DNA of 64,000 nt from Chromohalobacter moromii. GTDB lineage: Bacteria; Pseudomonadota; Gammaproteobacteria; Pseudomonadales; Halomonadaceae. How positions within the stretch are numbered: the stretch's first letter is position 1; each line of letters opens with the position of its first letter. A program made the translations under genes and the position numbers. The notes beneath the pieces were generated by a model, which worked only from the letters and a program-made list of their open reading frames with translations, made no database searches and had not been told where the DNA came from. Positions 10,693 through 20,377 of the stretch are shown here, one piece after another. The DNA lies in NCBI RefSeq assembly GCF_023091865.1, contig NZ_JAHXDI010000001.1:1178001-1242000 (forward strand), written 5' to 3'.

Positions 10693-11445
10693 ATGAAAGT
10701 ACTCGTCGCGGTCAAACGCGTCATCGATTATAACGTCAAGATCCGGGTCAAGCCGGATCACTCCGACGTCGACCTCACCAACGTCAAGATGGCCATGAAT
10801 CCGTTCTGCGAGATTGCCGTGGAAGAAGCGGTGCGCCTCAAGGAAAAGGGCGTGGCCAGCGAGGTGGTCGCCGTTACCATCGGCCCTAAGGCTGCGCAGG
10901 AGCAACTGCGTACTGCCCTGGCGTTGGGTGCCGATCGCGCGATTCACGTCGAGACCGACGACAAGGTCGAGTCACTGACCGCCGCGAAGCTCCTCAAACG
11001 GGTCGTCGACGACGAACAGCCAGGCCTTACCATTCTCGGCAAGCAGTCCATCGACACCGACAACAACCAGACCGGCCAGATGCTGGCCGCTTTGGCAGGC
11101 ATGGGGCAGGGTACGTTCGCCTCAGAGGTACAGGTCGAGGGCGACGACGTCCAGGTAACCCGTGAAATCGACGGTGGTCTGCAGACCGTCGCGCTCAAGC
11201 TGCCGGCGGTCATTACGACCGACCTGCGCCTCAACGAGCCACGCTATGCCAAGCTGCCCGACATCATGAAGGCCAAGAAGAAGCCCATCGACGTCAAGAG
11301 CCCCGACGATTTGGGCGTCGCCGTGGCGTCCAGTCTGAGCGTGCTCAAGGTGGAATCGCCGGCCGAACGTCAAGGCGGCACCAAGGTGGCCTCCGTGGAT
11401 GAACTCGTCGACAAACTCAAGAACGAAGCCAAGGTGATCGCATGA
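10693..11445 (+). CDS. etfB: electron transfer flavoprotein beta subunit
   Basis: Small subunit of the heterodimeric ETF that collects electrons from acyl-CoA dehydrogenases and hands them to ETF-QO. 250 residues; starts [20 protein letters not shown]. The nucleotide-binding family signature [11 protein letters not shown] is near residue 43, and the AMP-site region is around [18 protein letters not shown]. The ribosome site AGCGAGGA precedes the ATG. It overlaps etfA by 4 bp (ATGA), so the subunits are translationally coupled. The gene for its oxidase partner lies divergently upstream. Confidence 0.97.
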   Translation: MKVLVAVKRVIDYNVKIRVKPDHSDVDLTNVKMAMNPFCEIAVEEAVRLKEKGVASEVVAVTIGPKAAQEQLRTALALGADRAIHVETDDKVESLTAAKLLKRVVDDEQPGLTILGKQSIDTDNNQTGQMLAALAGMGQGTFASEVQVEGDDVQVTREIDGGLQTVALKLPAVITTDLRLNEPRYAKLPDIMKAKKKPIDVKSPDDLGVAVASSLSVLKVESPAERQGGTKVASVDELVDKLKNEAKVIA

Positions 11446-12368
11446 GCATTCTGGTTATCGCCGAACATCATAACGGCCAACTGGCGGAAAGCACCGCCCA
11501 CGTGGTCGCCGCGGCTCAGGCCATCGGCGGAGACATCGAGATCCTGGTGGCGGGCGAGAGCGTCGCGGGCGTTGCCGAGTCGGCCGCCAAACTGACCGGT
11601 GTCAGCAAGGTAAGGGTCGCCGACGACGGCGTCTACGCCCACCAGCTTGCAGAGCCGATGGCCGAGCTCATCGCCGGGCTCGCCAGCGGTTACAGCCACG
11701 TGCTGGCGGCCGCCTCCACGCAGGGCAAGAACGTCTTGCCGCGCGTTGCCGCGCTCAAGGACGTGGCGGCGATTTCCGAGGTGTTGGCCGTGGAAAGCCC
11801 GGATACCTTCCTGCGGCCCATCTACGCGGGCAACGCGATCGCCACCGTGCAGTCGAGCGATGCCCTCAAGGTACTCACCGTGCGTACCACGGCCTTCGAT
11901 GCCGTCGAGGCCACGGGCAGCGCCGGGGTCGAAGCGGTGACGGCCGAGGTGGATAATACGCTGTCGCGTTTCATCGGCGAGGAACTGGCCAGCAGTGATC
12001 GGCCTGAGCTTGGCAGTGCGCGCGTGGTCGTCTCCGGCGGTCGTGGCATGGGCAACGGTGAGAACTTCAAACTGCTCGACGGTATCGCCGACAAACTCGG
12101 CGCGGCGATTGGCGCTTCGCGAGCGGCCGTGGACGCCGGCTTCGTTCCCAACGACATGCAGGTCGGGCAGACCGGCAAGATCGTTGCGCCGGAGCTGTAC
12201 ATCGCTGTGGGTATCAGTGGCGCCATCCAACACCTGGCGGGGATGAAAGACGCCAAAGTCATCGTGGCGATCAACAAAGATGAAGAAGCACCGATCTTCC
12301 AGGTCGCCGATTACGGCCTGGTGGGCGACCTGTTCGAAGTGCTTCCCGAACTCGAATCCAAATTGTAA
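11442..12368 (+). CDS. etfA: electron transfer flavoprotein alpha subunit
   Basis: FAD-binding subunit of ETF, 308 residues. The N-terminal half is the ETF alpha/beta domain ([14 protein letters not shown]). The C-terminal FAD domain shows [14 protein letters not shown], the signature [19 protein letters not shown], and [20 protein letters not shown]. It forms an operon with etfB and is followed by a rho-independent terminator at 12421. Normal in length and motifs. Confidence 0.97.
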   Translation: MSILVIAEHHNGQLAESTAHVVAAAQAIGGDIEILVAGESVAGVAESAAKLTGVSKVRVADDGVYAHQLAEPMAELIAGLASGYSHVLAAASTQGKNVLPRVAALKDVAAISEVLAVESPDTFLRPIYAGNAIATVQSSDALKVLTVRTTAFDAVEATGSAGVEAVTAEVDNTLSRFIGEELASSDRPELGSARVVVSGGRGMGNGENFKLLDGIADKLGAAIGASRAAVDAGFVPNDMQVGQTGKIVAPELYIAVGISGAIQHLAGMKDAKVIVAINKDEEAPIFQVADYGLVGDLFEVLPELESKL

Positions 12369-12420
12369 GTCGAAGTCATATGCGGTCTGCCGACTGACGT
12401 TGGCCCGCGATGTATTGTCA

Positions 12421-12446
12421 AACCGGCTCACGTGGCCGGTTTTTCT
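12421..12446 (+). terminator. rho-independent terminator after etfBA
   Basis: A perfect 7-bp stem AACCGGC / GCCGGTT with loop TCACGTG, followed by a T-rich tract. It lies 52 bp past the etfA stop. Confidence 0.85.
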
Positions 12447-12552
12447 TTCTCATAGTCCATGATTGATAATTGTTCTTGTTTGTATTAGCGTGCTAGCCGT
12501 CCTTTCGTCGGCGCTAGTGGGCGACCGACACGATCAAGCAACGGGAGAAAGC

Positions 12553-13389
12553 GTGGTGCCTAACGACACGCGAAGCCGAACACGGACATGCCGGCGTGCG
12601 GCTTGCGCCGGTATGGCGTTATTGATGGGCGTTTCCGCAACGGCCTGGGCGCAGCAGACGTCATTGCGAGATGCCAGTGTGCAGGCGCAGCAAGAACAGG
12701 CGGCGTTGCAGGACAAGATAGACGCGGCCGACGACGAAACGCGTGAATTGCTGACGCGCTTGCGCGATGCCAGACGCGAAGCCTCGCGCCTCGAGCGCTA
12801 CAACGACGAGCTTGCCCGCCGTAATCAGGCGCAGCAGGCTTTGATCGAGAAGCGCCGCGAGGCCATCGATCAACTCTCGGTGACGCGTGAAGCCTTGCCG
12901 GGGCAATTGCGCGATATGGTGGCGCAATTGCGCACCCTGATCGAAGCGGACTTACCTTTCTTGCGCGAGGAGCGCCTGGCGCGCGTCGAGAGTCTCGATG
13001 CGATGCTCGATGACAGCGAAATGAGCGCGGGTGACAAGCTCGATCGCGTACTCTCCGCCTGGCGTACGGAACTCGACTACGGCCGTGAGATGGATGCCTG
13101 GCAAGGGCCGTTGGTGGGCGATGACGACCGTCAGGTCGACTATCTCCGCGTAGGGCGTATTGGGCTTTATTACGCCACGCCGGACGGCCGCGCCGGTGGT
13201 GTCTGGCGTGCCGATGCCGAGGAATGGCAATCCCTCGAGGGCGACGCGCTCGATGAACTGCGCAAGGGCCTGCGTATCGCGCGCGATCAGCGGGCACCGG
13301 CATTGCTCGATCTCCCCGTCTCGGTAGCGGTAGAGACCCAATCGGCCGGTGAGGCGAATTCTCCCGCCAATAACGAGGAGTCGTCATGA
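12553..13389 (+). CDS. DUF3450 family periplasmic coiled-coil protein, first gene of a TonB2-type operon
   Basis: Exported protein of 278 residues. The GTG at 12553 is chosen because a GGGAGA site lies a few bases upstream and the product has a clean signal peptide cut after ATAWA. The mature N-terminal part (about residues 35-115) is a long charged coiled coil (QQEQAALQDKIDAADDE, LRDARREASRLERYND), followed by a compact DUF3450 region. It overlaps the next gene by 4 bp. DUF3450 genes regularly precede TtpC-ExbB-ExbD-TonB clusters, so a periplasmic accessory role in TonB energisation is likely. Its biochemical function is unknown. Confidence 0.85.
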   Translation: MVPNDTRSRTRTCRRAACAGMALLMGVSATAWAQQTSLRDASVQAQQEQAALQDKIDAADDETRELLTRLRDARREASRLERYNDELARRNQAQQALIEKRREAIDQLSVTREALPGQLRDMVAQLRTLIEADLPFLREERLARVESLDAMLDDSEMSAGDKLDRVLSAWRTELDYGREMDAWQGPLVGDDDRQVDYLRVGRIGLYYATPDGRAGGVWRADAEEWQSLEGDALDELRKGLRIARDQRAPALLDLPVSVAVETQSAGEANSPANNEESS

Positions 13390-14804
13390 GCACATGGAAG
13401 TCTCTGCGGTCCCGGGTGTTGGCGCCGATGCTGATGTTGACGATAGCGCTGCCGGGCCTCGTGCCAGCGGCGTTGGCCCAGGAAGACGATGCGAGTCCCT
13501 CGCTTGAGCAAATGCTAGAAAGTCTGCGTACGGATAGCGAAGCTGCCGAGGCGCGAGACCGTGAGCGCTTGAGCGCCCTGGTGGACGACCGCACTGCATT
13601 GCGCGACGCGGTGGAGAAAGCTGAGGCCGAACGCGATGATGCGCGTCAACGGCGCGACGAGTTGGAGGCAACGCAAACGCGTCAGCGTGCAGCGCTCGAA
13701 GACGTCAACCAGCGGCGTCACGATGAAGCGGGCGATCTCGATGGCGTTTTCGATGTGGTGCAAGGGCAGATAGGCGAATTGCGTGATGCGCTAGGCGACA
13801 GCTGGTTGACCGTGGGAACGCAGACGACACTGCCGGCACGGCTCGACGATGACGCCATCATCGATACCCAGACACTGGAAAACTTGGGGAGGACGTTTGC
13901 CGCGTTGACAGCGGAGACCGGGCGCGGCGTGCGCTTCGAGGCGCCCATCGCCGATTCCGAAGGTAATATCGAGCAGCGTGAGGCGGTGCGCTTGGGCGAC
14001 TTTCTCGCTTTCAGCGGTGGCAAGCTTCTGAAACGTGATGCGGGCAATCAAGCGGGCGAGACGGGGCTGCGAGTGGTGTCGCATACGCCTCAGGAGGCCC
14101 GCGAGGCACTGCAATCCTTCCAGCAGGGCGGCGGGGAGCGCGTTGTCTTCGACCCTACTCAAGGCAATGTGCTTGATGCCCTGGCGCAGCAACCTTCCCT
14201 ATGGGAGCGTTTTCAGCAAGGCGGAGCGGTTGGCTATGTCATTGTCGTGCTGGGTCTCGCGGGACTGTTGGTCGCGCTGGCGCAATACGTCTATCTGCTG
14301 ATGGTCAGCCTGCGGCTGCGTCGCCAGCTTCGTACGCCTGATGCCTTGCGCAGCGATAACCCGCTGGGACGGGTGCTCGGTCGCTTCGCGGCGTTGGGTC
14401 ACGATCATGCGCCAGAAGCGTTGGAGGCACGCCTCGATGAAGCGTTGCTGGCCGAAAAGCCGCGTCTCGAGCGTGGTCAGCCTTTGGTCAAGCTCATGGC
14501 GGCCGTTGCGCCCTTGCTGGGGCTACTCGGGACCGTGACCGGGATGATCGGCACCTTCCAGGCGATCACCGTGTTCGGCACCGGCGACCCGCAACTCATG
14601 GCCGGCGGGATCAGCCAGGCGTTGGTGACCACTGTGTTGGGCCTTATCGTCGCCGTACCGCTTCTATTCGTGCATACCGCCTTGAGCAGTCGCAGCCGCG
14701 AATTGCTCGGCACGCTCGAGGGTCGGGCGAGTGCCGTGCTGGCCGAGCATCTCGAGGCCTCACATGGGCACACGAGGACGCAGGCCGATGTCCACGCTCG
14801 CTGA
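13386..14804 (+). CDS. MotA/TolQ/ExbB-type protein with periplasmic coiled-coil extension (TtpC-like)
   Basis: 472 residues. A signal peptide (cleavage near PAALA|QE) leads into a ~200-residue periplasmic coiled-coil region rich in Arg/Glu/Asp. This is followed by a transmembrane helix near residue 285 (AVGYVIVVLGLAGLLVALAQY) and a C-terminal ExbB/TolQ channel domain with PLLGLLGTVTGMIGTFQAI and a second helix pair. This architecture is that of TtpC, the extra component of Vibrio TonB2 systems, which contacts the ExbB2-ExbD2 complex. The gene overlaps both neighbours. Assignment to a TonB2-type system is strong; the substrate is not known. Confidence 0.87.
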   Translation: MSTWKSLRSRVLAPMLMLTIALPGLVPAALAQEDDASPSLEQMLESLRTDSEAAEARDRERLSALVDDRTALRDAVEKAEAERDDARQRRDELEATQTRQRAALEDVNQRRHDEAGDLDGVFDVVQGQIGELRDALGDSWLTVGTQTTLPARLDDDAIIDTQTLENLGRTFAALTAETGRGVRFEAPIADSEGNIEQREAVRLGDFLAFSGGKLLKRDAGNQAGETGLRVVSHTPQEAREALQSFQQGGGERVVFDPTQGNVLDALAQQPSLWERFQQGGAVGYVIVVLGLAGLLVALAQYVYLLMVSLRLRRQLRTPDALRSDNPLGRVLGRFAALGHDHAPEALEARLDEALLAEKPRLERGQPLVKLMAAVAPLLGLLGTVTGMIGTFQAITVFGTGDPQLMAGGISQALVTTVLGLIVAVPLLFVHTALSSRSRELLGTLEGRASAVLAEHLEASHGHTRTQADVHAR

Positions 14805-15321
14805 GCCCATCGTCTGGCTGGTCGAGGCCGGTGGTCCGGTGCTGGTGGTGATTGCCCTGGTTGCCATGGCACTTTTCGCCATGGGGCTGGAGCGCGGCTT
14901 GTACTGGCAGTTCGTGCATAGCCGTCGTCGTCGGGCACTGGTGGCGCGCTGGGTCGCGCGCCACGATCACGCCAGTTGGAGCGCGTTGACACTGCGCGAG
15001 GTCTGGACGTCGGAACTCATCGGTCAACTGCGGCGCCCTCTGCCGTGGCTCAAGCTACTAGTGGGGCTTTGCCCGCTGCTGGGGTTGTTGGGGACGGTCA
15101 CCGGGATGATCCAGGTCTTCGATAGCCTCTCCTTGACCGACGTCAACCAGGCACGGGCCATGGCCGATGGCGTGGCCCGCGCGACGTTACCGACATTGAC
15201 CGGCATGGCGGTCGCCGTGGTGGGACTATTGTTCACCACCCGTCTTGAACACGTGATTCGGCGCGAGGATCAGCGGCTACATGACCGCATGGCACGTGCC
15301 GTGGAGGATGCCAATGCGTAG
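14788..15321 (+). CDS. exbB: ExbB-type proton channel subunit
   Basis: Inner-membrane proton channel protein of a TonB system, 177 residues. Three membrane segments are visible: PVLVVIALVAMALFAMGL near the N-terminus, then LVGLCPLLGLLGTVTGMI and LTGMAVAVVGLLFTT. The ATG at 14788 (MSTLAEPIVWL) lies inside the end of the previous gene and has an AGG-rich site upstream; an earlier in-frame ATG gives a polar, non-family N-terminus. It is short, as is usual for ExbB2. It pairs with the ExbD that follows. Confidence 0.9.
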   Translation: MSTLAEPIVWLVEAGGPVLVVIALVAMALFAMGLERGLYWQFVHSRRRRALVARWVARHDHASWSALTLREVWTSELIGQLRRPLPWLKLLVGLCPLLGLLGTVTGMIQVFDSLSLTDVNQARAMADGVARATLPTLTGMAVAVVGLLFTTRLEHVIRREDQRLHDRMARAVEDANA

Positions 15322-15724
15322 GCGTCGACTACAGGACGTCAATGACGACGCCCAGGAAATCAATCTCACGCCGATGCTGGATGTGGTCTTCATCATGTTG
15401 ATCTTCTTCATCGTGACGACCAGCTTCATCAAGGAGAGTGGCGTGGAAATCGACCGCCCCGAGTCGTCCTCCGCGACCGCACGCCCCGAAGCGCAAGTCA
15501 TGGTGGCGATCACCGCCGAGGACGCCGTGTGGGTCGATGGACAGCCGGTGGATGCGCATCGTGTGGGCAATGAAGTAGCCAGTCTGGTGAGCGACGAAGG
15601 TGGCGTCGTGATTCAGGCCGACCGCCAATCGACCACCGGGCTTCTCATTGAAGTCATGGATGCCATTCGCGATGCCGGCGTTGAAAACGTCGCCGTGGCG
15701 GCGGATCGAGGCGCCGACGGATGA
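15314..15724 (+). CDS. exbD: ExbD/TolR-type biopolymer transport protein
   Basis: 136 residues with one N-terminal membrane helix and a periplasmic domain. The proton-path Asp lies in NLTPMLDVVFIMLIFF, the ExbD hallmark. The ATG at 15314 is preferred because a GTGGAGG site sits six bases upstream. The start overlaps the exbB end and the stop overlaps tonB (ATGA), so the ExbB-ExbD-TonB proteins are coupled. Converts proton motive force into TonB movement. Confidence 0.93.
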   Translation: MRRRRLQDVNDDAQEINLTPMLDVVFIMLIFFIVTTSFIKESGVEIDRPESSSATARPEAQVMVAITAEDAVWVDGQPVDAHRVGNEVASLVSDEGGVVIQADRQSTTGLLIEVMDAIRDAGVENVAVAADRGADG

Positions 15725-16497
15725 GGACGATTGCAGGCGCTGTAGGCGGCATCTTGATGGCGTTGGGGCTTTTTTACCTATTGGCCCTGCTGGTGGCGCC
15801 GCCGGAAGATAACCGTGAACCGGTCGAGCAGCCGATGTCGGTATCACGCGTCGAGGCGCCTGAGGCACAAGAGGCGTCGGCGCCGGAAGCGGCTGCACCG
15901 GATGCGCCGACGCCACCGACTCAAACGCCACCGCCACCGCCGCCCTCGCCAGTGCCCGCGAGCCAGAGTGATAGCGCGCTGACGTTGCCCGAGCCGGAAA
16001 CATCGGCGCCTCCCTCGCCGGAAGTGCCGGAGGAGTCGTTGCCCGAGCTCGAGGAAATCGAGCCCACGCCTGAGCCCGAGCCTGAACCGCAGCCCGCTCC
16101 CGAACCGCAGCCCGACCCTGAGCCTGCACAAGAAACGCCACCTTCGGAGGCGATGTCGCAAGGCGACAGCGATGAGGCCGCGGACACCGAAGCCTCGGCG
16201 AGCGGCGAAACGAGCGAGCAGGACGCTGAACAAGTCGGCTCACCTCAGCCGACCCAGCGCGTGCCGCCGGAATATCCGTCGCGGGCGCAGCGGCGAGGTA
16301 TCGAGGGATTCGTGGAGGTGAGCTTCACGATCCTGCCCAATGGCCAGGTCGATGGCGATTCCTTGCGCGTCACCGATGCCGAGCCGCGTAGCATGTTCGA
16401 ACGTGCGGCGCTCAAGGCCGTCGCCGACTGGCAGTTTCCGCGAAGCGATCACCCGCGTGAAGCGCGTCAGCGGCTGGAATTTCGTCTCAAGAGGTAA
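15721..16497 (+). CDS. TonB family energy transducer
   Basis: 258 residues: an N-terminal membrane anchor (GAVGGILMALGLFYLLALL), then a long Pro/Glu-rich stretch (about residues 45-165, with repeated PEPEP units) that can span the periplasm, and a C-terminal TonB fold (RVPPEYPSRAQRRGIEGFV, VSFTILPNGQVDG, ALKAVADWQF). The anchor lacks an obvious SHLS motif typical of TonB1. The very acidic Pro-rich linker fits a halophile. It passes energy to outer-membrane TonB-dependent receptors; none is encoded in this window. Confidence 0.93.
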   Translation: MRTIAGAVGGILMALGLFYLLALLVAPPEDNREPVEQPMSVSRVEAPEAQEASAPEAAAPDAPTPPTQTPPPPPPSPVPASQSDSALTLPEPETSAPPSPEVPEESLPELEEIEPTPEPEPEPQPAPEPQPDPEPAQETPPSEAMSQGDSDEAADTEASASGETSEQDAEQVGSPQPTQRVPPEYPSRAQRRGIEGFVEVSFTILPNGQVDGDSLRVTDAEPRSMFERAALKAVADWQFPRSDHPREARQRLEFRLKR

Positions 16498-16500
16498 CGC

Positions 16501-17769
16501 ATGCAGTGGCGTCATTGGGGATGTGTAGCGATGCTCTGTCTGGGCCTGGGAATGGCCAGCACGAGTGCCAGTGCGGCCGGGCCGGCACTGGCGCCGGACA
16601 TGGTGCAGGCGTTGGAGTCACTGCAGCAGCGCATGCAGGATAACGCCAGCGAGAGCGCCATCGAGGACGCCAAGGCGGCCGCTGCGCGGCTACAAGGCGG
16701 TAATCGGGCGGATCGCTGGGCGCGTGCCTTGTTTCTGCAACTGGCGGCCACCGGAGAGGCGCAGCGAGGACGGGATGCCGCCGCTGCGGACTTGTTCTAT
16801 CAAGCGCGGCGCATTGACGGTGTGGGCAGCGATTCGCGCCGGCGCTGGCTCAATCAAGAGGCGCGTTTGAGGCTGCGCGCGGGGCAGACTGCGCAAGGCA
16901 CCGAATTGCTCGGCGAGTGGATCGAGCGTCATGGCGGTGATCGCGACACCTTGTGGCTGATGGTGCATGCCAAGGCAACGCAAAAACAGTGGTCGCAGGC
17001 GGCGCAGTGGGTCGACCGTGCGCGGCGTACGGGTGACATGGATGCCGAAAGACGTCGCCTGGCGGCAAGCGTTTATCAGCACGCCGAGCGTTACGACGCA
17101 GCGCTGGAACTGCTCGACGATCAGCTGCAAAGTGAGAGTGACGACCCCCAGGCCTGGCGACGTGCCGCGGCGCTGGCACAGCGCATGCAGCAACCTGGTT
17201 TGGCAGCGGCATTATGGGAAGCCGGCTGGCGGCGGGGCGTACTCGTGGGCAAGGACGACCTCGAGCGTTTGATTCGGCTGCATCTGGCTGGCGGGACCCC
17301 GGCGCGCGCTGCCGAGCATCTGGAAACGGCATTCGAGAAGGGCACGCTGCCACGCGATCGCGAGCATCTGCGTCTTCTGGCCGAGGCCTGGACGTCGGCG
17401 CGCGCGCACCAAAAGGCGTTGTCGGCGTGGCGCGCGCTGGTCGACGAGACCCAAGCCGCCGAGGACTGGCGTCAGCTCGGTGAGCTGGCCTATGGCTGGG
17501 GTGAGTGGTCGACGGCGATAGAAGCGCTGCGCCAGGCGCGTGAGCAGGGGGCCGATCCCGCGCGAACCTGGTTGCTGGAAGGGGTATCGCAACTGGCGTC
17601 GTCGGATGAAGAAGCGGCGCGCGCGGCGTTCGAAGCGGCGCGCGATGCCGGTGCCTCGCAGGCCGAAGCATGGCTGGCATCGCTCGACGAAGAGGGTGTC
17701 GGGAAAGCGCCCGACGTCGACGCATCACTCAATGAGACGACACCCGAGGCGCCCTCCGATACGCAATGA
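16501..17769 (+). CDS. TPR-repeat protein of the TonB2-type operon
   Basis: 422-residue exported protein with a signal peptide (cleavage near SASAA|GP) and Ala/Arg/Glu-rich helical repeats over most of its length, for example AERYDAALELLDDQLQSE and WSTAIEALRQAREQGA, read as tetratricopeptide repeats. It starts 3 bp after tonB. TPR proteins end many DUF3450-TtpC-ExbB-ExbD-TonB clusters and probably scaffold the periplasmic side, but the exact role is not established. The ~35-residue Asp/Glu-rich tail is probably disordered. Confidence 0.85.
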   Translation: MQWRHWGCVAMLCLGLGMASTSASAAGPALAPDMVQALESLQQRMQDNASESAIEDAKAAAARLQGGNRADRWARALFLQLAATGEAQRGRDAAAADLFYQARRIDGVGSDSRRRWLNQEARLRLRAGQTAQGTELLGEWIERHGGDRDTLWLMVHAKATQKQWSQAAQWVDRARRTGDMDAERRRLAASVYQHAERYDAALELLDDQLQSESDDPQAWRRAAALAQRMQQPGLAAALWEAGWRRGVLVGKDDLERLIRLHLAGGTPARAAEHLETAFEKGTLPRDREHLRLLAEAWTSARAHQKALSAWRALVDETQAAEDWRQLGELAYGWGEWSTAIEALRQAREQGADPARTWLLEGVSQLASSDEEAARAAFEAARDAGASQAEAWLASLDEEGVGKAPDVDASLNETTPEAPSDTQ

Positions 17770-17805
17770 CGCATTGCCCCCGCGTTATACGGACGTTGAT
17801 GGGTC

Positions 17806-18621
17806 TTACAACGCTAGCTGTGCCCATACCGGGGCGTGATCCGAAGGACGCTGGATGCCGCGTAGTTCGTAATCGATGCCTGCGTCTTCCACCCGCTCGC
17901 ACAGCGTGGGGGTGACCATGATGTAGTCGATCCGCAAGCCGCGCTTGGGCTCGCGCTCGAAGCCCCGAGAACGGTAGTCAAACCAGCTGAAGCGATCGTC
18001 GACTTCGGGATAGCGCAGACGGTAGCAATCGCTCAGCCCCCAGTCGGCAAGGCGTGTGAGCCATTCACGCTCGACGGGTTGGAAACTGGTTTTGCCTTCG
18101 CGCAGCCAGCGCTTGCGGTTGGACTCGCCGATACCGATGTCGATGTCGGCGGGCGAGATATTGAAGTCCCCCATGACCGCGAGCCGTTCGCTGGGCGTAT
18201 GCCGCTCTTGCAGCAATGCCGTGAGCCGGGCATAGAAATCGCGTTTGTTGGGAAACTTGGTGGGGTGTTCGACATTTTCACCCTGGGGGAAGTAACCGTT
18301 GTACACGGTCATGCTCTCGCCGTCGTCACAGCTGACGCGGACGCCTATCAAGCGTCGCTGGGCCTCTTCGCCATCATCGGGCAGGCCGTAATGCACAGCC
18401 TCGGGAGGCTGTCGGGTGAGCAATGCGACGCCGTAATGGCCTTTCTGCCCGTGAAAAGCGACGTGATAGCCGAGTGCCTCGACGGCTTCGCGCGGGAACT
18501 CGCTGTCCTGCACTTTGGTTTCCTGGAGACCGATGATGTCGGGACGGTGCGACTTGATGAGTGCCTCCAACTGGTGCAGGCGAGCGCGGATTCCGTTGAT
18601 GTTGAAGGAGACTAGGCGCAT
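17806..18621 (-). CDS. xthA: exodeoxyribonuclease III family AP endonuclease
   Basis: Class II AP endonuclease and 3'-5' exonuclease of base-excision repair, 271 residues. Motifs of the endonuclease-exonuclease-phosphatase fold are clear: SFNINGIRARL (Asn), IIGLQETKVQD (Glu), YNGYFPQGEN (Tyr), VMGDFNISPAD (Asp/Asn), FSWFDYRS, and the terminal His in GIQRPSDHAPVWAQL. Its start overlaps the stop of the small upstream gene (TGATG), suggesting coupling. It converges with the TPR gene. Confidence 0.95.
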   Translation of the reverse strand: MRLVSFNINGIRARLHQLEALIKSHRPDIIGLQETKVQDSEFPREAVEALGYHVAFHGQKGHYGVALLTRQPPEAVHYGLPDDGEEAQRRLIGVRVSCDDGESMTVYNGYFPQGENVEHPTKFPNKRDFYARLTALLQERHTPSERLAVMGDFNISPADIDIGIGESNRKRWLREGKTSFQPVEREWLTRLADWGLSDCYRLRYPEVDDRFSWFDYRSRGFEREPKRGLRIDYIMVTPTLCERVEDAGIDYELRGIQRPSDHAPVWAQLAL

Positions 18622-18869
18622 CAGCGATCACCCCGTGAGTCGTCGTCGCGTGTCGGCGTCCCATGTACATCGAGGGTTGGCGCCTGCTGTTGACGTGCCA
18701 GGCGACGAGCGGCCTGCAGTTTGCGTTGCTGGCGTTTCTTCTGCACGTAGCGCGGCGACGATTTGACCTGATCGGGGTTCTCGTGGCGCCATTTACGGAA
18801 ATCCTTGCGACGCCCGGTGCGAATCGTCACCTTGCTGGCGATCGAGCGTGTTTTTTTGCTGCGTGTCAT
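18621..18869 (-). CDS. small very basic protein coupled to xthA
   Basis: 82 residues, strongly Arg/Lys-rich (MTRSKKTRSIASKVTIRTG; KKRQQRKLQAARRLARQQQ) with an acidic last stretch. Not recognised. Its stop codon overlaps the xthA start, which supports a real translated gene rather than a chance frame. The composition suggests nucleic-acid binding, perhaps ribosome-associated, but there is no family evidence. ATG at 18869 has only a modest ribosome site. Confidence 0.6.
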   Translation of the reverse strand: MTRSKKTRSIASKVTIRTGRRKDFRKWRHENPDQVKSSPRYVQKKRQQRKLQAARRLARQQQAPTLDVHGTPTRDDDSRGDR

Positions 18870-19099
18870 GTCGTGACCCTGTGTCGTATTGACTTGGGGA
18901 TCATTCTACCAGTCGCGTTGCCGGGCGACATCCGTGCTTGAGCGCGATGCCCGCGCGATGCTCGGCAATGACTGATACAATGCTCGCTTGCGTCGTGATC
19001 CAGCTTGGCTGTCGCGATGGCCGTGGCGCGCTCCGGAAAGGCGGACAAGCGCGCTGGATTCATGCATTTGCGTACGAATATGGACAGACATAGAAGCCT

Positions 19100-20374
19100 A
19101 TGAGTGAGTCGGATAAAACCCCAGCACCGGCCCAGAACCGCAAGCCCAAGCGTCGGCGTCGCAAGCCGCGTCGGTCGCAGTCCCAGTGGGACATCAAGCA
19201 GTTCCAGGTGACGCCGGTGGCGGGCAAGTGGCGTTTTCACGATTTCGATCTCCCTGTGCCGCTCATGCGCGCGATTCACACTCTGGGATTCGAATACTGC
19301 ACGCCGATCCAGGCAGAAGCTTTGACGCATACGCTGCTAGGCGGCGATGTGGTCGGCAAGGCGCAGACGGGGACCGGCAAGACCGCCGCTTTCCTGATTT
19401 CGATTCTGGCGTACTTCCTGGAAGAGAAAGCCCCCGACGGCCAGAAACCCGGGGCGCCGCGTGCATTGATCGTCGCGCCGACACGTGAGTTGGCGCTGCA
19501 GATCGAGAAAGACGCCAAGGCACTGGCGCGCTTCACATCACTCAATGTGGCCAGCGTCGTCGGCGGCATGGACTATCAGAAGCAGCGCGATCAGTTGTCG
19601 CGCAAGCTCGATCTGCTCGTCGCGACGCCGGGGCGTCTGCTCGACTTCCACGAAAAGCGCGATGTCGATTTGACGCAAACCGAGGTGCTGGTCCTCGATG
19701 AAGCGGACCGTATGCTGTCAATGGGCTTCATCCCCGACGTCAAGCGCATCATCCAGCATACGCCCAAGTCCGAAGAGCGCCAGACCTTCCTGTTCTCGGC
19801 GACGTTCAGTCCGGACATTCTCAACTTGGCCAGACAGTGGACGCATGGCGCCACGCACGTCGAGATCGAGGCCAGCCTCGAGAATGCCGCCAACATCGAT
19901 CAGCGTGTCTATCTGGTGGGGGACAGCGACAAGCAACGCCTACTGATCAACTTGCTCAACCAAGAGAGCATGGAGCGCGTAATCGTGTTCGGTAACCGCC
20001 GTGATCTGGTCCGTAATCTCGACTCGAGCTTGCGTGACGCCGGCATCAATGTGGCGATGCTTTCCGGGGATGTTCCCCAAAAGGCACGTATCGAAACGCT
20101 CGATCGTTTCCGCAACGGCGAGGTGGATGTGCTGGTCGCCACCGACGTAGCAGGGCGTGGCATTCATATCGACGATGTCAGCCATGTGGTGAATTACACC
20201 CTGCCGGAAGATCCCGAGGATTACGTTCACCGTATCGGCCGCACGGGCCGTGCCGGTGCCGAGGGCGTGTCGATCAGTTTCGTCGGCGAAGAAGATGCGT
20301 TTGCGCTGCCGGGAATCGAGTCCTACATCGACGCCAAGCTGCCTTGTCAGCATCCTCCCGAAGGGCTGCTCTAA
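19100..20374 (+). CDS. rhlB: ATP-dependent RNA helicase RhlB (DEAD-box)
   Basis: DEAD-box helicase of 424 residues, in many gammaproteobacteria a partner of the RNase E degradosome. A basic N-terminal tail ([11 protein letters not shown]) precedes the Q motif ([13 protein letters not shown]). The other motifs follow: Walker [58 protein letters not shown] and [10 protein letters not shown]. The short C-terminus ending shortly after the helicase core fits RhlB rather than SrmB, DeaD or RhlE. Its stop is 3 bp before the next gene. Confidence 0.88.
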   Translation: MSESDKTPAPAQNRKPKRRRRKPRRSQSQWDIKQFQVTPVAGKWRFHDFDLPVPLMRAIHTLGFEYCTPIQAEALTHTLLGGDVVGKAQTGTGKTAAFLISILAYFLEEKAPDGQKPGAPRALIVAPTRELALQIEKDAKALARFTSLNVASVVGGMDYQKQRDQLSRKLDLLVATPGRLLDFHEKRDVDLTQTEVLVLDEADRMLSMGFIPDVKRIIQHTPKSEERQTFLFSATFSPDILNLARQWTHGATHVEIEASLENAANIDQRVYLVGDSDKQRLLINLLNQESMERVIVFGNRRDLVRNLDSSLRDAGINVAMLSGDVPQKARIETLDRFRNGEVDVLVATDVAGRGIHIDDVSHVVNYTLPEDPEDYVHRIGRTGRAGAEGVSISFVGEEDAFALPGIESYIDAKLPCQHPPEGLL

Positions 20375-20377
20375 CCC

